56,403 nucleotides of DNA from positions 1-56,403 of the forward strand of contig JABWBP010000016.1 of the NCBI GenBank assembly GCA_013360445.1, read 5' to 3'. The DNA is from Calditrichaceae bacterium. Its GTDB lineage: Bacteria > Calditrichota > Calditrichia > RBG-13-44-9 > J075. Each line of letters starts with the position of its first letter. Within the stretch, counting starts at the first letter, position 1. A program made the translations under genes and the position numbers. This document shows, in pieces, positions 23,594-32,848 of this stretch. The notes beneath the pieces were generated by a model. The model saw only the letters and a list, made by a program, of their open reading frames with translations, had not been told where the DNA came from and ran no database searches.

Positions 23594-25282
23594 TTAAAAC
23601 AGCCCGGTAATATTGCCCTGCTCATCCACGTCCATGTTGACCGCCGCGGGATACTTGGGAAGCCCCGGCATCAGCATCATGTCCCCGCAGATGATTACCA
23701 GGAACCCCGCCCCTGCGGAAAGTTCCGCATCCGTCGCCGTCAGCGTCCAACCTTTGGGAACGCCGATTGCGCGGGGGTTGTCCGAGAGAGATCCCTGGGT
23801 CTTGGCAATGCAAACCGGCAGACTTCCGTAGCCCAGGCTCACAAATCGCTCGATCTTTTTCCGGGCGCGCTTTTCCAGGTAGATATCATCCGCCCGGTAA
23901 ATCTCCCTGGCGATGGTGCGTATTTTTTCTTCCACCGGAAGCTCAAGATCATAGAGAAAACGCGGTTGGGGGTGAGGATTCGAATCGGCAAGTTGAACGA
24001 CTTTTTCCGCCAGATCCACCGCCCCGGCGCCTCCCTTTACAAACGCTTCGTGAGGAGCGCATTCCACTTCCTCCTTCCGGCATAATTCCCGGATGTGGTC
24101 GATTTCTGCCGCGGTATCGAACGGGAAGCGGTTGATCGCCACGACGACCGGTGCGCCGAACTTCTTCATATTTTGAATGTGCACGGCAAGGTTTTCCAAT
24201 CCCTTTTTGAACGCCTCCATATTCTCTTTTTCTAAAAGCGATTCCGGTTTATCCGCCACCCCGCCGTGATATTTTATGGCCCGGCAGGTAGCGACAATGG
24301 TCACCGCGGAGGGCCATATTCCCGAAGCCCGCCCCACGATATGGAAAAATTTCTCCGCGCCCAGGTCCGCGCCGAAACCGCACTCGGTGACCACGTAGTC
24401 CGCTAACTTCAGCCCGATTTTATCCGCCAGCACGCTGTTCGTGCCATGGGCGATATTGGCGAACGGCCCGGCATGGATGAGCGCCGGGGTGTGCTCCATG
24501 GTTTGCACCAGGTTGGGCATAATCGCTTTGTTCAGAATAACCGCCATGGCGTTGTTTGCCTGCAACTCCTTTGCTTTCACAACTTGCCGGTCATGGTTAT
24601 AGCTCACCACAATTTCACCTAAGCGTTTTTTCAAATCCGCCCGGGAATCGGCCAGCGCCAGGATTGCCATTACCTCCGAGGCCGCGGTGATCACAAAACC
24701 GGATTCCCGGGGAACCCCGTTAACGCGCCCGCCCAGGCCGATGACGATCTGCCGCAGCGAACGGTCATTCATATCCATGGCCCGCTTCCAGAGGATATTG
24801 GTTACGTCGATACGGAGGTCATTTCCTTTGAAAATATGGGTGTCCAGCATAGCCGCCAGCAGGTTGTGCGCGGTGGTAACCGCGGGAAGATCGCCGTTAA
24901 AATCCAGATTGATCCGTTCCATCGGGAGCACCTGGGCGTGGCCGCCGCCGGTAGCGCCGCCTTTGATCCCGAAGACCGGGCCTACCGAGGGTTCGCGCAG
25001 GGTGATGATCGCCTTTTTCCCGATTTTTGCCAGCGCCTGCCCCAACCCGATAGCCGTTAACGTTTTACCCTCGCCGTGCGGGGTTGGGGTCATGGCGGTT
25101 ACCAGGATCAGTTTGCCGTCCGGCCGCGCGGAAAATTTTTGCAGCGTTTCCAGGCGGATTTTCCCGGTGTAATTGCCATAAAGCTCAATATCATCATCGG
25201 TAATGCCGGACTCGTCCAGCAGATGGCGAATATGGCGCAGCTTTTTGGTTTGGGCAATTTCGATTGAAGGTGTAGTTGACAT
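23594..25282 (-). CDS. fhs: Formate-tetrahydrofolate ligase
   Basis: The 562-residue protein is a full-length formyltetrahydrofolate synthetase, which makes 10-formyl-THF from formate, THF and ATP for one-carbon metabolism. Features are the N-terminal TPHGEGKTLTAIGLGQAL nucleotide-binding loop (about 65-83), PSVGPVFGIKGGATGGGHAQV and VVTECGFGADLGAEKF. The length is normal (about 550-560). It stands alone: a repeat and the MscS gene lie upstream, and a converging operon lies downstream. A good ribosome site (AAAGGAGG) precedes the ATG. It serves purine synthesis or a formate/acetyl-CoA branch; no other pathway gene is nearby. Confidence 0.96.
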   Translation of the reverse strand: MSTTPSIEIAQTKKLRHIRHLLDESGITDDDIELYGNYTGKIRLETLQKFSARPDGKLILVTAMTPTPHGEGKTLTAIGLGQALAKIGKKAIITLREPSVGPVFGIKGGATGGGHAQVLPMERINLDFNGDLPAVTTAHNLLAAMLDTHIFKGNDLRIDVTNILWKRAMDMNDRSLRQIVIGLGGRVNGVPRESGFVITAASEVMAILALADSRADLKKRLGEIVVSYNHDRQVVKAKELQANNAMAVILNKAIMPNLVQTMEHTPALIHAGPFANIAHGTNSVLADKIGLKLADYVVTECGFGADLGAEKFFHIVGRASGIWPSAVTIVATCRAIKYHGGVADKPESLLEKENMEAFKKGLENLAVHIQNMKKFGAPVVVAINRFPFDTAAEIDHIRELCRKEEVECAPHEAFVKGGAGAVDLAEKVVQLADSNPHPQPRFLYDLELPVEEKIRTIAREIYRADDIYLEKRARKKIERFVSLGYGSLPVCIAKTQGSLSDNPRAIGVPKGWTLTATDAELSAGAGFLVIICGDMMLMPGLPKYPAAVNMDVDEQGNITGLF

Positions 25283-25336
25283 AAAACCTCCTTTGCGGTC
25301 AGGTTTTTAGTCGCACAAGGTATGATCAGACAGTTA

Positions 25337-25433
25337 AGGGAGCCAGAAAAAAATAATGTACCCAACTGAGCGCACAGAGTGATTGAAACACATTAGCGTT
25401 CAGTGGTACAATAAAAAGGGCGAAAGCCCTAAA
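25337..25433. repeat. 97-bp dispersed element, copy A
   Basis: This block is repeated base for base in inverted orientation at 53799-53895. Within it, GTACCCAACTGAGCGC and GCGTTCAGTGGTAC form an imperfect long hairpin, and one end carries the GGGC-GAAA-GCCC stem with a T-run that doubles as the terminator of the MscS gene. Confidence 0.85.
25412..25431 (-). terminator. Rho-independent terminator of the MscS gene
   Basis: On the minus strand AGGGC-TTTC-GCCCT is followed by TTTTATT, starting four bases after the MscS stop codon. It is part of the 97-bp element. Confidence 0.8.
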
Positions 25434-25435
25434 AT

Positions 25436-26515
25436 TTATTTTTTCCCGTTCTGGCTCACCACGTAATGGGTTTCCGTGGGGAAAGCCATTTCGATGCCGG
25501 CGTTATCCAGGTTGCGTTTGATGCCCAGATTCACCCGGTGAATGATCATCCGCCAGTCGGGCATGTTGGTAATCCAGTACACTACCTCCAGATCCAGCGA
25601 GTAAGCCCCGAAATTAATGAAACGCACTATGATATCCTCCGGGTCGGTTCCCTGCACGGATTTGACGGTGTCTCGCACGATGTCGATGGCCTCTTCCATG
25701 CGCTGTGCAGTAGTATCGTAGGTGAGACCGATATTCACCACCTCTCGCCGGGCCTGCCGGGTGGAAAAATTTTCGATAACGGAATCCGCCACTTTACTGT
25801 TGGGAATCACCACCGTGGTTGCATCGACGGTGCGCAGGCGGGTGCTGCGCAGGCCCACCTCTTTCACGGTTCCTTTCTGGCCGCTTATGTTTACAAAATC
25901 CTCGATCTGAAAAGGCTTATCCCAGAAAATCGTGAAGCCGCCGATAATATTTTTCACGGTATCCTGCGCCGCTAAGGCAATTGCCAACCCCCCGATTCCC
26001 AAACCGGCCAGCAGGGAGAGAATATCGTAGCCGAGGTTGGAGAGCACGATGATCAACGCTAACAGCAGCACCACGGTTTTGGCGGATTTGCGAAGAATCG
26101 GGAGCACCTGGTCATCCAATTTGCTGCCGGAGCGCTCGGTAATCGGTTCGACGTATTTTTTCAGCAGCAAGTCGATAAAGCGGAGCAACACCCAGGTAAG
26201 GGTAATCGAAATCAACACAAAAACAATGTTGTCAAAAAATTGCTGCGCCGCTTCATTGAGGGTAAGAAAGAGCTGCCCGACCCAGAATCCGATGGCCACG
26301 ATCAGCACCACCAGCGGTTCCTCGACCAGGTCCACCAGGTAATCGTCGAATTTCGATTGGGAAGCGGCCGCTAACTTATGCAAAACGTTTTTGAAGATAT
26401 AGTAAATGACCTTTCCGGTTATGATTGCAATGACCAGCGACCCGAAAAAGAGCAGATACTGCCACACGGTATTGCCGAAAAAAACCGACTCTAATATCTG
26501 ATTAAGCGTTTCCAT
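25436..26515 (-). CDS. MscS-family mechanosensitive ion channel
   Basis: The 359-residue protein has four to five hydrophobic segments in the first 190 residues and the signature MscS pore/beta region: GLGIGGLAIALAAQDTVKNIIGGFTIFWDKPFQIEDFV, then GTVKEVGLRSTRLRTVDATTVVIPNSKV. Such channels release osmolytes at hypo-osmotic shock. It is medium-sized (E. coli MscS 286). The ATG at 26515 with GGAG upstream is preferred to one at 26548. A terminator hairpin follows immediately. A decayed open frame lies directly upstream. Confidence 0.93.
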   Translation of the reverse strand: METLNQILESVFFGNTVWQYLLFFGSLVIAIITGKVIYYIFKNVLHKLAAASQSKFDDYLVDLVEEPLVVLIVAIGFWVGQLFLTLNEAAQQFFDNIVFVLISITLTWVLLRFIDLLLKKYVEPITERSGSKLDDQVLPILRKSAKTVVLLLALIIVLSNLGYDILSLLAGLGIGGLAIALAAQDTVKNIIGGFTIFWDKPFQIEDFVNISGQKGTVKEVGLRSTRLRTVDATTVVIPNSKVADSVIENFSTRQARREVVNIGLTYDTTAQRMEEAIDIVRDTVKSVQGTDPEDIIVRFINFGAYSLDLEVVYWITNMPDWRMIIHRVNLGIKRNLDNAGIEMAFPTETHYVVSQNGKK

Positions 26516-26528
26516 ATTCAGTCTCCGT

Positions 26529-26795
26529 TCACTTAATAAACTTGTCAATCAACATCAAGCACCAGCGCCGGCGCGGCCCGCTCCATGGGGGCGCCGGCAG
26601 GCTGTCTCGCAACAGGCGCCGGTGGTAAGGTAAAAACATATCCGGCGGAATGAAACCTTCTCTTGAAAATGTTCCGGAATCATTCTGCAGCTTTTCCAAA
26701 CCGGCAATGATTTCGTAATGCAGATCGAGGAAATCTATCGCCGCAATGAACCGGGTTTTATGGGATTTTGCAGAAGCGCCCCGGCGGATTCGGGT
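26529..26795 (-). pseudogene. Probable remnant of a protein-coding gene upstream of mscS
   Basis: An 88-codon open frame without a start codon reads like real protein (SHKTRFIAAIDFLDLHYEII, AGLEKLQNDSGTFSREGF, IPPDMFLPYHRRLL) and ends with TGA just before the MscS start. The segment upstream of the first codon is a TAG. It looks like the C-terminal piece of a gene whose 5' part has been lost. No family is recognised. It could be random, hence the low confidence. Confidence 0.35.
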
Positions 26796-26831
26796 CTAAA
26801 CCGGCTTGAGATAGCGAAGGGCGCGAATTGA

Positions 26832-26935
26832 ATGGCGGGATGGCTAAATGGTTGGATTGTTACATGGCTGAATGGTTGGGGGGGTGGAGGAATTTTCTTC
26901 CCCCCGGAATGCAATCAACCACCCAACCATGGTAG
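26832..26935. repeat. Short-word inverted repeat (ATGGTTGGATGG type)
   Basis: Repeated words like ATGGCTGAATGGTTGG occupy 26832-26885, and complementary words (CAACCACCCAACCATGG) lie at 26915-26935. It is one of several such word-type repeats behind genes. Confidence 0.5.
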
Positions 26936-26965
26936 TACTATACTAATGAATGCTCCTTGCTGCAG

Positions 26966-26988
26966 CGACCCCGCTCCTCGCGGGGTCG
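26966..26988. terminator. Hairpin downstream of isocitrate lyase
   Basis: CGACCCCG and CGGGGTCG are perfect 8-base arms with a 7-base loop, 20 bases after the isocitrate lyase stop. There is no T-run, so it may be an RNA-stabilising or weak terminator structure. Confidence 0.4.
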
Positions 26989-27007
26989 TACAGTGCGACA
27001 AGCATCC

Positions 27008-29263
27008 CTATTTTTTAGCAATCAGTTTTTTCAAATCCGACTGGTCCGGTTTCAGCAGTTCCTTCACCCGGGCGCTGTTGACGGAAGCGACGATGATATC
27101 CCCGATCTCGGTGTTGACTTCCTCGAAAATACCCAATTTTTTCATGGAGCGGGTCTGCATCTGGTTATCCTCCGTGGGGGTCACGTAGTGGATGGAAACC
27201 GCTTTGTAACGGTGAATCAAGAACAGTTGCATCAAGGTCATCAACCGTTTTTGGCGGAATTCCAATTTCAGGGTATTTTGATCCCGAACCGAGAGGATGT
27301 GCCGTTCCCGGCGGTCCTGAATGGGCGCAAAGATGACGTTGGCCAGCTTGTTCCGGGATTCGTCCAGCACCCGCAGCTCCAACAATTCCGACCCTGCCGC
27401 GACGGGGCGCAACTGCACCCGCAAAGCCTCCTTGATTTCGTAATGCTTCGCCCACAATTCCAACCAGCCTTCCAGCAGTTTCGGGGGAACCTCGGTTTGC
27501 ACTAAGTGCTGGAATTGGGTGGACCCTTTGCCCATGGCCACGGTGGTGGCGGTGCGCCCGGAGGAGGCGGCCAGCGCACCGTCCAGCCGGTCGCCGCCCA
27601 CCAGGGTCTGGGCGGTTCGATAGGGGGAATCGATCAGCCGGATGCGGCGCTGAATTTTCGCCAGCGCTAACATTCCGTCTTGCTGCAACGCGCTGGCGAA
27701 TTCTTCCGCCGCCAGCCCGTCGATCTGGTGCCCGCCATAAGTGATGAAGTTGAAAACAAAACCCATTTTCCCTAATTCTTTGGGGAAATTGCGCATTTGT
27801 TCATCGTTCATGCCGGTGGTATCCCAGTTGAACGAGGGGGAGAGGTTGTAGGCCAGCATCTTTTCCGGGTACACCGCGTGGATGGCGTCGGCAAATTCTT
27901 TGGCGTCGTGCAGGTCCGCGGTTTTGGTCTCCATCCAGAGAATGTCCGCATAGGGCGCGACGGCCAGGGATTTGGCGATGGCGTAGGGAATTCCCCCGCG
28001 AACCTGGTAGTATCCTTCCGGGGTTCGCGCCAACTCCCAGCTCCAGGGCGCGTCGATGCCCATTTGCCGGGCTTTTTTACGCGCTTCGTCATAAGAAGCC
28101 TGGCCGGCAAAGCGCTGCCACTCTTCTAAGCTCACATCGAATTTTACGCCTTCTTCCAGGTGGAATTTCATGCGCTCGGCCACCGCTTCCGCGTAGGTTT
28201 TAAGCCCCGCGGCCGCTTCCCAGGTTTCCGCAAATTTGCCGTTCAACTGCTCGAAGGTTTTCTCCAGGTTTAACTCTTTATTCTCTTTCAGGGCGCTGAT
28301 TTTTTCATCAATCAGGGAAAGCAATCCCGATTCTTTCAACCAGGCGTTTGCGGCCTCATATTCGGCGTCGGTTACTTTGTAGAGCAGATGGCCGTTGATC
28401 TCCCGGATTCCTTTTTCATAGAACCGCTTCATCATGGCCAGGTAGCAAATTTTATAACCGGGCACTTCCAGGTTGGTAGCGCCTAAAATGAAGGGATGAT
28501 CGCGCTCGTCGGTGTTGCTGTCCAACAAATTTGCCGCCTCCGCGTCGGTGCGCGCCACGATGATGCCGGGCACTTTCATAATATCCAACTGAAAGCGGGC
28601 GGTGTTCAGACGTTTGATCTGCTCATCCACGGAAACCAGCACCTTGCCGCCCTGGTGGCCGCATTTTTTGGTGCCCGGGCGCTGGTCTTCGATGTGGTAG
28701 CCGGAAACGCCCGCTTCCACAAAGCGGCGGATCAGGTTGCGCACCTGGGCGTCGCCGCCGTGGCCGGTGTCCGCATCGGCGATGATGAAGGGGCGGTAAT
28801 CGATTTCCGGGGCGTTTTCGCGCTCCTTTTTACTCATGCGCGCCCGGGCAAAATACTGGTTCTTATCCGCCACCAGCAGCGCCCGCACGATCACCTCGGC
28901 TTCGTCGGGCACCTGGCTCAGGGGATAACTGGCCAGGTCCGCGCCCTGGTCTTCGGTGGTGGAGCCTTTGGCGGAGGTCGCCCAGCCGCCTAAGTAAATT
29001 CCCTTGATGCCCTGGCGCTTCATGGTTACCGCCTGGCCGGGGGAGTAGGGGCCAAAGGTGGTGATGGCCTCGCCCCGGGCAAACAGTTCTCTCAGCAGTT
29101 CATAGAATTCCCGGGAGGCGTTTTTGGCAATGGTGTAATCGCTGTGAATGGTTCCGCGCTGCTCCACCACCTGCCGCACGGAATAAAGTCGGGTAATTTC
29201 CTTGAACCGGGAGCCGGCAAACCACTCCGCGGTATCGCGCACTTCTTTTTCAAAGGCATCCAT
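27008..29263 (-). CDS. aceA: Isocitrate lyase, long form
   Basis: The 751-residue protein contains the family signature [13 protein letters not shown] (catalytic Cys near residue 201), [15 protein letters not shown] and PSFNWDTTG. It cleaves isocitrate to succinate and glyoxylate in the glyoxylate bypass. Typical bacterial enzymes have 430-530 residues; this length matches the longer ICL2-type group with extra helical insertions and a C-terminal extension. No malate synthase is in the window. The gene is monocistronic, with a hairpin downstream and a repeat-bearing interval upstream. The ATG has AGGAGA upstream. Confidence 0.95.
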   Translation of the reverse strand: MDAFEKEVRDTAEWFAGSRFKEITRLYSVRQVVEQRGTIHSDYTIAKNASREFYELLRELFARGEAITTFGPYSPGQAVTMKRQGIKGIYLGGWATSAKGSTTEDQGADLASYPLSQVPDEAEVIVRALLVADKNQYFARARMSKKERENAPEIDYRPFIIADADTGHGGDAQVRNLIRRFVEAGVSGYHIEDQRPGTKKCGHQGGKVLVSVDEQIKRLNTARFQLDIMKVPGIIVARTDAEAANLLDSNTDERDHPFILGATNLEVPGYKICYLAMMKRFYEKGIREINGHLLYKVTDAEYEAANAWLKESGLLSLIDEKISALKENKELNLEKTFEQLNGKFAETWEAAAGLKTYAEAVAERMKFHLEEGVKFDVSLEEWQRFAGQASYDEARKKARQMGIDAPWSWELARTPEGYYQVRGGIPYAIAKSLAVAPYADILWMETKTADLHDAKEFADAIHAVYPEKMLAYNLSPSFNWDTTGMNDEQMRNFPKELGKMGFVFNFITYGGHQIDGLAAEEFASALQQDGMLALAKIQRRIRLIDSPYRTAQTLVGGDRLDGALAASSGRTATTVAMGKGSTQFQHLVQTEVPPKLLEGWLELWAKHYEIKEALRVQLRPVAAGSELLELRVLDESRNKLANVIFAPIQDRRERHILSVRDQNTLKLEFRQKRLMTLMQLFLIHRYKAVSIHYVTPTEDNQMQTRSMKKLGIFEEVNTEIGDIIVASVNSARVKELLKPDQSDLKKLIAKK

Positions 29264-29296
29264 GACATTCTCCTTGGTCGGTTAATAGCTTTTATT

Positions 29297-29399
29297 TTGC
29301 CACAAATTTACACAGATGGACACGGATGAATCAGGAAATCGCTCATAATCTGCGTAAATCTGCATGAACTTTAGGCGCGCCGTTTCTCTGTGGCATATT
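29297..29399. repeat. Dispersed repeat (GCCACAnATTTACACAGAT type)
   Basis: TGCCACAAATTTACACAGAT-type words at the left face a degenerate complement (ATCTGCGTAAATCTGCATG and TCTCTGTGGCA) at the right. It is one of the intergenic inverted-repeat families here. The remaining bases of 29264-29607 are AT-rich and contain no other gene. Confidence 0.5.
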
Positions 29400-29607
29400 G
29401 CACAATGATTGTTTTAACACTCCTCTACCCTTTCGGCCCCTTGACCACACCCTCAAATATAGATTCTCCAATAGAAATATGGTATAGGAGATAAAAACTT
29501 TTCCGATCTGAGAATTCAAAGTAATGATAAAATTTTGATGATTAGTGAAATCTACTTTTGCATATTAAATTTAACCTTTAAAAATGGTTTAATTTTGGAG
29601 AAGAGAT

Positions 29608-30399
29608 TTGCCAAAAGAAAGAATCGATTTAGACGGAAAGACCTGGCTACAATATTCGATCTCAATCTGGTCGGATATTCGTAAATCCTCACAGGAAAAC
29701 GGGCTGGCGCATCCGGCTATTTTTCCTACCATGTTGCCTGAAAGATTAATCTCGATTTACAGCCATGAAGATGACTTAATATTCGACCCCTTCGCCGGAA
29801 GCGGCGCCACATTAATTGCCGCCAAAAATTTGAAACGATTTAGCAAAGGCATTGAGTTGTCCGATGATTTTATAAAACTTTATAAACAACGAACCAACAA
29901 TTTGAATCTATTCCATGAAGAAAAATATGAGCCTGTGCTCATCAAAGGGGATGCAAGAGAATTATGTAAGTGGATAGAAAAAGATTCTGTTCAGTTAACC
30001 ATAACTTCTCCCCCGTATTGGGATATATTGAATCAGAAAAGAACCGCGGATTATAAAGAGATACGAAATTATAGTGACGTTGAAGCAGATTTAGGCAATA
30101 TTGAGTCTTATGAAACATTCCTGGACACTTTAAAAAGCATTTTCACACAAATCTACCATGTTACAAAGAGTCAGGGCTACTGCTGCATTGTGCTGATGGA
30201 TTTGCGAAAAAAAGATAAATTCTATCCATTTCACATGGATACCGTTGATTTCATGTCCGACATAGGATTTACTTTAGATGACCTGATTATTTGGGACCGG
30301 CGACAGGAGTATAACAATCTCCGCCCATTGGGTTATCCCTACGTATTCAGGATCAACAAAGTCCATGAATTCATCCTCATCTTCCAAAAATGCAAATAA
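29608..30399 (+). CDS. Type II DNA methyltransferase (N4-cytosine or N6-adenine)
   Basis: The 263-residue protein has the SAM-binding motif I DPFAGSGATL (60-69) preceding the catalytic motif IV TSPPYW (133-138). Motif IV of SPPY type is typical of N4-C or N6-A amino-methyltransferases. The N-terminal HPAIFPTMLPERLI and the C-terminal VHEFILIFQK are typical of this group. Start is TTG at 29608 with GGAGAAGA upstream. The last ten bases overlap the next gene, a PLD-type nuclease, so the two form a restriction-modification pair. Both genes are AT-rich compared with the flanking genes, which suggests horizontal acquisition. The modified sequence is unknown. Confidence 0.88.
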   Translation: MPKERIDLDGKTWLQYSISIWSDIRKSSQENGLAHPAIFPTMLPERLISIYSHEDDLIFDPFAGSGATLIAAKNLKRFSKGIELSDDFIKLYKQRTNNLNLFHEEKYEPVLIKGDARELCKWIEKDSVQLTITSPPYWDILNQKRTADYKEIRNYSDVEADLGNIESYETFLDTLKSIFTQIYHVTKSQGYCCIVLMDLRKKDKFYPFHMDTVDFMSDIGFTLDDLIIWDRRQEYNNLRPLGYPYVFRINKVHEFILIFQKCK

Positions 30400-31802
30400 C
30401 CATTCTTCAAAATTCCGACGAGAGCTTCTACCAGGCGATTGAAGAAGCGCTTGGATGGGCAAATAGTTTATATGTAGGAGTCGCCTATGCTTCCTATGGC
30501 GCCTTTAATTTTTTGAAAAGCCGGTTTGAATCGTTCTTGCGAAGTAATGGCAAATTAAGGGCGCTTTTCGATATTGAAGAATTTATTACCGAGAAGAAAC
30601 TGATAGAAGAGCTTGCTACCATTCCGGGGGATTCGGAGTGCAAAGTTTTTATCAAACCGAAAAACAGCCATCCATTTTTACGCGGGCATTACCATCCCAA
30701 GTTTTACCTCTTTTATAACGATGAATACTACCGGGTAATAATTGGCTCTTCAAATTTTACTTTAGGTGGGATCAAGTATAATATAGAATGCAATTTGAGT
30801 ATATATGGCCAGCAGGACCACCTGTTTTTTGAGTTCTACAACTTCTTTAGCGAACTCTGGTCGGCGGAGTACGCAATCAATGTATTGAACCATGGCGATC
30901 TTTTGGATGCCTATCAGCAGGTATTCACGAAAAATGTAAAGGAGACCGAGAGCAAGAATAAAAGACTTCAGCGACTTAGAAAGAAGATTCAAACAAAAGC
31001 TGATCATATCATTAAGTCGAAAAAAGATATTTTAAATGAAGAATTTGCTTATCTGCTGGGGTTGATAAGCGGGAACAGTAAAATCGATTTCAGAAAGCGA
31101 AAAGTTGTCATCGACTTGCAACGGGGGCTTGCCAATAAAGGAAAAGAATACGAGGGGTATTACTACAATCCAGATATTAGTGATTATAAAATTTCGCAAT
31201 ACGATGCCCACAAAAAAGATGTGGACAGGATTACCGAAAATGTGAGCCTTTTGATTAAACATTTGGGTACAAATGACCGGCTTTCAACCAATCATGCCGG
31301 AGGCTATCATTTTCAAATCATATTAGAATTCGATAAAAACTCCGTTATTCTAAAAGAGCTTAAAACCTTAGATATTCCTATCAGCAAAAGCAAGGTCGCC
31401 GCCTTTGTCCCGAAGAGTATTTTAGAATCGAATGATAAAAAACTCATCGGTTCTTTTATAAAAGGCTACTGTGATTTGAGAAGCAGAATCAGCGTCGGCG
31501 ATGGAATTTACTCAAATGTTAATGGCAAACGCGTTTATAGCCTTCTCAGAATGGGAATCAGCTTTCCGCATAATGCTGATGAATTACTTGATGATTTCCA
31601 AATCTTATTAAAAAAAATTGGATTAGAAGAAGGCGTACACGTTACCGATCCTTCACGCCGCTCACGAGAAAATCTTATCAGAATTGACGTAAGAAATGTG
31701 CCGTACGAATTATTAGGAACGCACTGGAGGCGCATCTTTCTGAAGGATTTTGTTCAATATATGATAAGAAAGAGCCAAAAAAACAACCCCAATTCAGCCT
31801 GA
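30390..31802 (+). CDS. Restriction endonuclease: PLD nuclease fused to LAGLIDADG-like domain
   Basis: The 470-residue protein begins with a PLD-type nuclease: HPK at 102-104 and GSSNFT at 119-124 (one HxK...SSN half-site, so it would act as a dimer, as BfiI does). A linker with a basic coiled stretch (about 170-205) follows. The C-terminal 250 residues have two LAGLIDADG-like helices, FAYLLGLISGNS (about 219-230) and LIGSFIKGYCDLRSRIS (about 351-367), in which the catalytic acids are replaced, so this part is probably used for DNA recognition only. It overlaps the methyltransferase gene by ten bases. The restriction role is strongly implied by context. The 3' end overlaps the converging BKACE gene by nine bases. 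Confidence 0.72.
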   Translation: MQITILQNSDESFYQAIEEALGWANSLYVGVAYASYGAFNFLKSRFESFLRSNGKLRALFDIEEFITEKKLIEELATIPGDSECKVFIKPKNSHPFLRGHYHPKFYLFYNDEYYRVIIGSSNFTLGGIKYNIECNLSIYGQQDHLFFEFYNFFSELWSAEYAINVLNHGDLLDAYQQVFTKNVKETESKNKRLQRLRKKIQTKADHIIKSKKDILNEEFAYLLGLISGNSKIDFRKRKVVIDLQRGLANKGKEYEGYYYNPDISDYKISQYDAHKKDVDRITENVSLLIKHLGTNDRLSTNHAGGYHFQIILEFDKNSVILKELKTLDIPISKSKVAAFVPKSILESNDKKLIGSFIKGYCDLRSRISVGDGIYSNVNGKRVYSLLRMGISFPHNADELLDDFQILLKKIGLEEGVHVTDPSRRSRENLIRIDVRNVPYELLGTHWRRIFLKDFVQYMIRKSQKNNPNSA

Positions 31803-32507
31803 TATAATCCTTTTCGCCGCCGCAACCAGGGCGGCGTTGCTCTCTGCGTATGCGCCATCCGGCAGGGTAAGCACGTCTTCGAAACCAACCCGGGTATCAT
31901 AGCCCCGCTCCGCCGCTAACTTGATGAACTCCCAGGCCGTCGCTCCCGATCCGTGAAGCAGCCGGGGCAGGGGCGTTCCCATTTTATCCAGAACTGCTTC
32001 TATTTCAAGAATCGTGGCCGGCGCTTCCGGCTCCTCTCCCGGCTCGATGAGCACCCGGAGACAGCGCCCGGCCAGCCCGCTTTCTAATAAAATTTCTCCC
32101 GCCTTTGCATCCCACACTCCCGCTTCCACCCCCACGCCTTTTTCCCAAAGCAGTTTTGCAACCTCCACCGCGCCGGGTTCATCCATGTTCACGGAAACGA
32201 AATCCGGTAAAACGTTCCAGGCGCGAATGAGAGCAAGCCGCTCCTGAACATCCGGCACGATCCACTCCCCGGTGCTGATCCCCACGGGAACGCCGGGGCA
32301 GGCGGCGCGGATGGCCTGAAGCGCCGCGGCCAGGTCGCCCGGCGCGAGGCTCTCCTTCCCCTCCGCATTGCGCACGTGCACGTGCACCGCGCCGGCGCCC
32401 GCTGCGACGGCGAATTTAGCTTCCCGGGCCTGCTGCGCCGGGGTCATGGGAATCGCCGGATGGTCTGCCGGCGTTCGCGTTCCGTTGAGGGCAACTTTGA
32501 GGAGCAT
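31794..32507 (-). CDS. BKACE family (3-keto-5-aminohexanoate cleavage enzyme-like)
   Basis: The 237-residue protein matches the BKACE (DUF849) TIM-barrel family that condenses a beta-keto acid with acetyl-CoA and releases acetoacetate and a CoA-thioester. Seen motifs are LKVALNGTRT at the start, VHVHVRN, GISTGEW, VSVNMDEPGA and LLHGSGATAWE, with His and Glu positions for the metal site. Family members have 270-310 residues, so this one is somewhat short at the C-terminus. The ATG at 32507 fits the family start better than the upstream in-frame ATG at 32594. The substrate is unknown. It converges on the restriction gene. Confidence 0.85.
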   Translation of the reverse strand: MLLKVALNGTRTPADHPAIPMTPAQQAREAKFAVAAGAGAVHVHVRNAEGKESLAPGDLAAALQAIRAACPGVPVGISTGEWIVPDVQERLALIRAWNVLPDFVSVNMDEPGAVEVAKLLWEKGVGVEAGVWDAKAGEILLESGLAGRCLRVLIEPGEEPEAPATILEIEAVLDKMGTPLPRLLHGSGATAWEFIKLAAERGYDTRVGFEDVLTLPDGAYAESNAALVAAAKRIISG

Positions 32508-32563
32508 AATATCTCTCGCAATTTTCAAGTTATACTTCAGACGGTCAATCCCGGCCATATGCA

Positions 32564-32670
32564 TAGGCGTAAACCTAAGAGGACTCGTCAACAATTTTAG
32601 ATCAAAAACTGGAGTTTGGGAACGAGGCCGATACTCGAATGTTCACCAAAAATGCTAAGGTTTACGCCTA
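32564..32670. repeat. Inverted repeat pair TAGGCGTAAACCT
   Basis: The 13-base arms TAGGCGTAAACCT (32564-32576) and AGGTTTACGCCTA (32658-32670) are perfect complements about 80 bases apart, flanking a GC-moderate insert. It looks like a small palindromic mobile repeat upstream of the BKACE gene. No gene lies between. Confidence 0.6.
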
Positions 32671-32690
32671 GGCGGCCAACCAGGATATAT

Positions 32691-32769
32691 TTTCTCGCAA
32701 AGACGCCAAGCCCCCAAAGTATTAAGAAATTCGAGTATTCCTTTGCGAGCTTAGCGGCTTTGCGAGAGA
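32691..32769. repeat. Dispersed inverted repeat (CTCGCAAAGACGC type)
   Basis: TTTCTCGCAAAGACGCCAAG (32691-32710) faces the complement CTTAGCGGCTTTGCGAGAGA (32750-32769). This word family is a typical dispersed intergenic repeat. The interval 32508-32848 contains no gene. Confidence 0.55.
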
Positions 32770-32848
32770 TAAAAAGCTCAGTTATGACCTCTTTCAGTAA
32801 AAAAACGGGCTGATTCGCTCTCTCCGGCTATCGCCAATTGGGGGAATT

